From Pseudomonadota bacterium (lineage in GTDB: Bacteria > Pseudomonadota > Gammaproteobacteria > Burkholderiales > Burkholderiaceae_B): 8,692 bases of DNA. Positions 6,510-8,692 of the stretch are shown piece by piece. The notes beneath the pieces were generated by a model. The model was not told the DNA's origin, did no database searches, and was given only the letters and a program-made list of their open reading frames with translations. Position 1 is the stretch's first letter, and each line of letters opens with the position of its first letter. The stretch lies in assembly GCA_023432075.1 (NCBI GenBank), contig JAEYVD010000700.1:1-8692 (forward strand), given 5' to 3'. The position numbers were made by a program, and so were the translations under genes.

Positions 6510-7124
6510 ATGACCACCGAAGACACCCCGATCAAGCCCTGGTACGCCGTCCGCCGCTCCAAGCTGCACGGCAATGGCGTCTTCGCCGCCCGCAAGATTC
6601 CCGCGGGCACGCGCATCATCGAGTACGGCGGCAAGCGCATCAGCGCCAAGGAAGCCGACCGCCGCCACCCGACCAACCCGGACGATCCTTTCCACACCTT
6701 CTTCTTCGCGCTCAGCTCCGGCCGCGTGATCGACGGCGGCGACGAAGGCAACGACGCGCGCTGGATCAACCATTCCTGCCAGCCCAACTGCGAAGCGCAA
6801 GAGGGCAAGCACGGCAAGCGCGTCTACATCGTCGCGCTAGAGGACATCGCGCGCGGCACCGAGCTGTCGTACGACTACGGGCTGGTGCTGGATGGGCGCA
6901 TCACGAAGGCGCTCAAGGAAGGCTACAAGTGCCTCTGCGGCACGCCGCCGTGCCGCGGCACGATGCTGGCGCTGCCCGCCAAGAAGGCGAAGAAAGCCGA
7001 CAAGGCGGAGAAGCCCGCCAAGGCCGAAAAGCCCGCCACGGCCGAAAAGAACACCAAGACCGAAAAGACCGCCAAGACCGATAAGGGCCCCGCGGCCAAA
7101 AAGGCCAGCGCCGCCGAAGCCTGA
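6510..7124 (+). CDS. SET-domain protein-lysine methyltransferase with H1-like basic tail
   Basis: 204 residues: a compact SET domain that would transfer methyl groups from S-adenosylmethionine to lysine. Motifs in order: HGNGVFAARKIPAGTRIIEY (20-39, SAM-binding GxG); RWINHSCQPNC (84-94, the NHSC knot); ELSYDYG (118-124, with the catalytic Tyr); and a post-SET cluster CLCGTPPC (141-148, CxCx4C) that normally binds zinc together with the Cys of NHSC. Residues about 157-204 are a Lys/Ala/Glu/Pro/Thr tail built of six-residue repeats, unlike the folded part and reminiscent of bacterial histone-H1-like proteins. The tail could bind nucleic acid or be a self-methylation substrate. The partner protein is unknown. 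Chlamydial SET protein NUE methylates histone-like proteins, and Bordetella has an H1 homologue, so an H1-like protein is a reasonable target; this is inference. The gene is transcribed alone, divergent from bestrophin and followed by the ribB leader. Confidence 0.92.
   Translation: MTTEDTPIKPWYAVRRSKLHGNGVFAARKIPAGTRIIEYGGKRISAKEADRRHPTNPDDPFHTFFFALSSGRVIDGGDEGNDARWINHSCQPNCEAQEGKHGKRVYIVALEDIARGTELSYDYGLVLDGRITKALKEGYKCLCGTPPCRGTMLALPAKKAKKADKAEKPAKAEKPATAEKNTKTEKTAKTDKGPAAKKASAAEA
7002..7109 (+). repeat. 18-bp tandem repeats encoding the SET protein's basic tail
   Basis: Six in-frame hexapeptide units, KAEKPA, KAEKPA, TAEKNT, KTEKTA, KTDKGP and AAKKAS (residues 165-200), follow a looser KAKKAD. 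DNA units share the pattern AAGnCnGAnAAGnnCnCC, so the tail probably grew by 18-bp duplication. Copy number may vary between strains. Confidence 0.75.
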
Positions 7125-7204
7125 CGGCAACACGGGGCCAGTCCCGCGCTTTCCGAAGACCACAACTGCAATAAGCATATTCAATCCCGTCCGGCGGACA
7201 GGCG

Positions 7205-7210
7205 TACAAT
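7205..7210 (+). promoter_or_regulatory. ribB: Candidate -10 element of the ribB leader transcript
   Basis: TACAAT (5 of 6 to consensus) lies about 30 bp before the FMN aptamer, placing a start site near 7217 and leaving the whole aptamer in the RNA. The -35 match is weak (TTCAAT at 7180-7185, 19-bp spacing). The predicted 5' end could form a small stem, GTCGT-TAAC-ACGAC (7217-7230). Confidence 0.45.
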
Positions 7211-7238
7211 CATTCGGTCGTTAACACGACATGCAGTA

Positions 7239-7384
7239 CGTCTTCAGGGCGGGGTGCAATTCCCCACCGGCGGTATGCCATGCAATGTGGCGAGCCCGCG
7301 AGCGCCCGGCCAGCTATTTGGCCGGGGTCAGCAGACCTGGTGAGAAGCCAGGGCCGACGGTCATAGTCCGGATGAGAGAAGATG
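7239..7384 (+). promoter_or_regulatory. FMN riboswitch (RFN element)
   Basis: The aptamer senses flavin mononucleotide and lowers expression of the following ribB when FMN is plentiful. The conserved blocks appear in order: TCTTCAGGGCGGGGTGCAAT with TTCCCCACCGGCGGTA (7241-7276); a variable stem GCCCGGCCAG...TTGGCCGGG; and GTCAGCAGACCTGGTGAGA (7327-7345), then GCCAGGGCCGACGGTCA and AGTCCGGATGAGAGAAGATG (7365-7384). The closing P1 stem pairs CGTCTTC (7239-7245) with GAAGATG (7378-7384), one G-U pair. The element sits 115 nt upstream of ribB, the usual proteobacterial arrangement. Confidence 0.95.
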
Positions 7385-7395
7385 TGCCGGCACAT
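7382..7395 (+). promoter_or_regulatory. Palindrome overlapping the 3' strand of riboswitch P1
   Basis: ATGTGCCGGCACAT is a perfect 14-nt palindrome. As RNA it gives a 5-bp stem with a CCGG loop. Its first three bases are also the end of the P1 strand GAAGATG, so this hairpin and full P1 formation compete. It may belong to the switching part of the leader. Confidence 0.4.
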
Positions 7396-7459
7396 ACTCG
7401 GCTGCGCCGGGCGCGTTTGCGCCCGCCTGGCCGTATTGCGTTCGGCTGTCGATTAGCCC

Positions 7460-7499
7460 TGAAACGTTTTTCGCCCAATCCTTTTGCGAGAGCGTTTCA
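7460..7499 (+). promoter_or_regulatory. Stem that hides the ribB ribosome-binding site (expression platform)
   Basis: TGAAACG (7460-7466) pairs perfectly with CGTTTCA (7493-7499), the seven bases directly before ATG 7500. The stem continues inward with TTTT against AGAG (two G-U pairs) and, after a bulged T, CGC against GCG (7472-7474 with 7486-7488), leaving an 11-nt loop. The only Shine-Dalgarno candidate, GAGAG at 7488-7492, lies within it. There is no T-run after the stem, so control is probably at translation initiation and not by termination. Confidence 0.6.
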
Positions 7500-8219
7500 A
7501 TGTCCAACGTTGCCTTTACCCAGCAGTCCCCCCTCCCCAGCCTGGCATCCCAGCCCTTTGCCGCCCGCTTGCAGCGCGCGCTGCATCATCTGCGTCTGGG
7601 CCGTCCCGTCATCCTGATGGACGACTTTGACCGCGAGAACGAAGCCGACCTGATCGTGGCCGCCGACCGGCTGACCGTGCCCGTCATGGCGCAACTCATC
7701 CGCGACGGCAGCGGCATCGTCTGCCTGTGCCTGCCCGGCGAAACGCTGGACCGCCTGGAACTGCCGCCCATGGTCCAGCGCAACCAGAGCCGTTTTGCCA
7801 CGGCCTTCACCGTGTCGATCGAAGCGCGCGAAGGCGTGAGCACCGGCGTGTCCGCCGTGGACCGCGTGACCACGATCCGCGCCGCCATTGCGCCGTCGGC
7901 ACAGGCCGACGACATTGTCAGCCCCGGCCACGTGTTTCCGCTGCGCGCGCAACCGGGCGGCGTGCTGACGCGCCGCGGCCATACCGAAGGCTCGGTGGAC
8001 CTGGCCGTGCTGGCCGGACTGCGCCCGGCAGGCGTGCTGTGCGAACTGATGAACGCCGACGGCACGATGATGCGTGGCGCGGCGCTGGAGCGCTACGCCG
8101 CCGAACAGGGCCTGGTGGCGCTGACCATCGCCGAACTGGCCGACCACCTGCAAAAGCTGCGGGACGGCCAGGCCGAAGCGATCGACGACGAGGTCCTGGA
8201 GATGGCGGCCACCGTCTGA
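7500..8219 (+). CDS. ribB: 3,4-dihydroxy-2-butanone 4-phosphate synthase
   Basis: Converts ribulose 5-phosphate to 3,4-dihydroxy-2-butanone 4-phosphate and formate, supplying the four-carbon unit of riboflavin; Mg-dependent, cytosolic, normally a dimer. 239 residues, monofunctional: no GTP cyclohydrolase II domain follows. Diagnostic motifs: [11 protein letters not shown] (41-51, with Arg45 and Glu46 matching the substrate and metal residues), [12 protein letters not shown] (70-81), [20 protein letters not shown] (103-122), [21 protein letters not shown] (143-163, His161) and [10 protein letters not shown] (181-190, Glu182). About 20 residues of acidic C-terminal tail ([14 protein letters not shown]) and about 20 at the N-terminus exceed the E. 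coli protein. ATG 7500 is supported by GAGAG seven bases upstream and by the leader stem ending at the start codon. The FMN riboswitch gives product feedback. It is followed by a separate TetR gene with its own possible promoter. Confidence 0.96.
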   Translation: MSNVAFTQQSPLPSLASQPFAARLQRALHHLRLGRPVILMDDFDRENEADLIVAADRLTVPVMAQLIRDGSGIVCLCLPGETLDRLELPPMVQRNQSRFATAFTVSIEAREGVSTGVSAVDRVTTIRAAIAPSAQADDIVSPGHVFPLRAQPGGVLTRRGHTEGSVDLAVLAGLRPAGVLCELMNADGTMMRGAALERYAAEQGLVALTIAELADHLQKLRDGQAEAIDDEVLEMAATV

Positions 8220-8242
8220 CCGGCCGCAATGGGTGGGGCCGC

Positions 8243-8268
8243 GCCATCGCAGCCCCGATGCGGATGGC
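8243..8268 (+). promoter_or_regulatory. Imperfect dyad between ribB and the TetR gene
   Basis: GCCATCGCA (8243-8251) and TGCGGATGGC (8259-8268) pair over nine bases with one bulged G and a 7-nt loop. No T-run follows, so it is a poor intrinsic terminator. It directly precedes a CATAAT -10 candidate and could equally be a repressor operator over the promoter of the TetR gene. Confidence 0.35.
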
Positions 8269-8273
8269 ATAAT
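8268..8273 (+). promoter_or_regulatory. Candidate -10 element of the TetR gene
   Basis: CATAAT (5 of 6 to TATAAT) lies 30 bp before ATG 8304. The upstream region gives no good -35. It overlaps the last base of the dyad at 8243-8268, which would suit autoregulation. Confidence 0.35.
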
Positions 8274-8303
8274 CCGCGCGAATACTCGCCTTTTGCCCCA
8301 CCC

Positions 8304-8692
8304 ATGACCGTCATCCCCCAGCCCCGGAAATCGCCACGCCAACTCAGGTCCCAGCACACCGTCGACACCATCCTGCAAGCCACGGCTCACGTTTTGGCCA
8401 CGCATGGCTATGCCGGCACCAACACGAACCTGATTGCGGAAACGGCCGGCGTGAGCGTGGGCTCGCTCTATCAGTACTTTCCCAACAAGAACGCGCTGAT
8501 CGCCGCGCTGCATGACCGGCACGACAACCAGATGCTGGATGTGATCGACGACGTGCTGAACGGCAATCCGGCGGCCACGCTGCGCGAACGCGTGGGCGCA
8601 ATCGTGCAAGCCATGCTGCACGCGCATCTGCTGGAGCCGGCGCTGCATCGCGTGCTGGAACGGGAATTTCCGCTGTTTGACCAGCCGCACGA
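8304..8692 (+). CDS. TetR/AcrR-family transcriptional regulator (N-terminal part, cut by window end)
   Basis: Only the first 129 residues are visible; the frame is open to the end of the window. After a basic N-terminus (PRKSPRQLRSQHTVDTILQA) comes the typical TetR DNA-binding domain: helix VDTILQATAHVLATHGYAG, then TNTNLIAETAGVSVGSLYQY followed by FPNKNALIAAL, the helix-turn-helix signature at about residues 40-66. The rest (from about residue 72) is the start of the alpha-helical ligand-binding and dimer domain, which differs between members and gives no clue to the inducer. ATG 8304 is the natural family start; no Shine-Dalgarno is evident. It follows ribB by 84 bp on the same strand, with dyads and a -10 candidate between, so it is probably a separate unit. 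Targets probably lie beyond the window. Confidence 0.9.
   Translation, partial: MTVIPQPRKSPRQLRSQHTVDTILQATAHVLATHGYAGTNTNLIAETAGVSVGSLYQYFPNKNALIAALHDRHDNQMLDVIDDVLNGNPAATLRERVGAIVQAMLHAHLLEPALHRVLEREFPLFDQPH

Noticed and set aside
6404..6817. N-terminal extension of bestrophin to 6817
   Set aside because: Lies antisense to the SET gene and adds no recognisable sequence; MIVRP at 6403 is the normal family start.
7408..7425. CGGGCGC-GTTT-GCGCCCG hairpin as an intrinsic terminator in the ribB leader
   Set aside because: A perfect 7-bp GC stem but with no T-run afterwards (CCTGGCCG follows); at most a folded spacer in the leader.
7497..8690. Minus-strand frame of 397 codons under ribB
   Set aside because: Composition is that of an antisense shadow and two well-supported genes (ribB and TetR) lie on the other strand.

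Overview
The window is GC-rich with strong G/C third-position bias. It looks like the chromosome of a betaproteobacterium of the Alcaligenaceae type (Achromobacter/Bordetella-like). That placement is inferred from protein style, the FMN-riboswitch-ribB arrangement and the GGTGTCTGACACC intergenic motif; no database was searched. It holds nine genes or gene parts, no tRNA, rRNA, CRISPR or insertion sequence, and is cut at both ends (a solute-binding protein on the left, a TetR regulator on the right).

Left block, 1-2961, + strand: a tightly overlapping operon for an SsuABC/TauABC-like ABC importer (solute-binding protein, ATPase, permease) followed by a short-chain dehydrogenase. Genes meet in TGATG, TGATG and ATGA junctions. 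Two genes carry an apparent one-base deletion. One lies inside the solute-binding protein near 109-111, where the frame changes but both halves read as one protein. The other lies at the very end of the ATPase near 1299, where the expected TGA at 1311-1313 is out of frame and the reading frame runs on to 1989. The importer is therefore either decaying or affected by sequence errors; its substrate cannot be read from the sequence. A 14-bp inverted repeat of the GGTGTC family fills the convergent gap to the next gene.

Middle block, 3063-5462: a full-length acetolactate synthase large subunit (- strand, no small subunit beside it) diverges from an Lrp/AsnC regulator (+). The 93-bp gap between them holds an AT-rich dyad that resembles an Lrp box. 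The likely logic is local amino-acid-responsive control of branched-chain or acetoin-type pyruvate metabolism. A bestrophin-family channel (- strand) converges on the regulator with only 20 bp between stops.

Right block, 6404-8692: a SET-domain lysine methyltransferase with a post-SET cysteine cluster and a histone-H1-like Lys/Ala tail diverges from the bestrophin gene, with a perfect TATAAT on its side. Next comes an FMN riboswitch, a downstream stem that hides the ribosome-binding site, and ribB for riboflavin synthesis. A TetR-type regulator begins at 8304 and runs off the end. The most unusual object is the SET protein with its six-residue tandem-repeat basic tail; the best regulatory object is the ribB leader.
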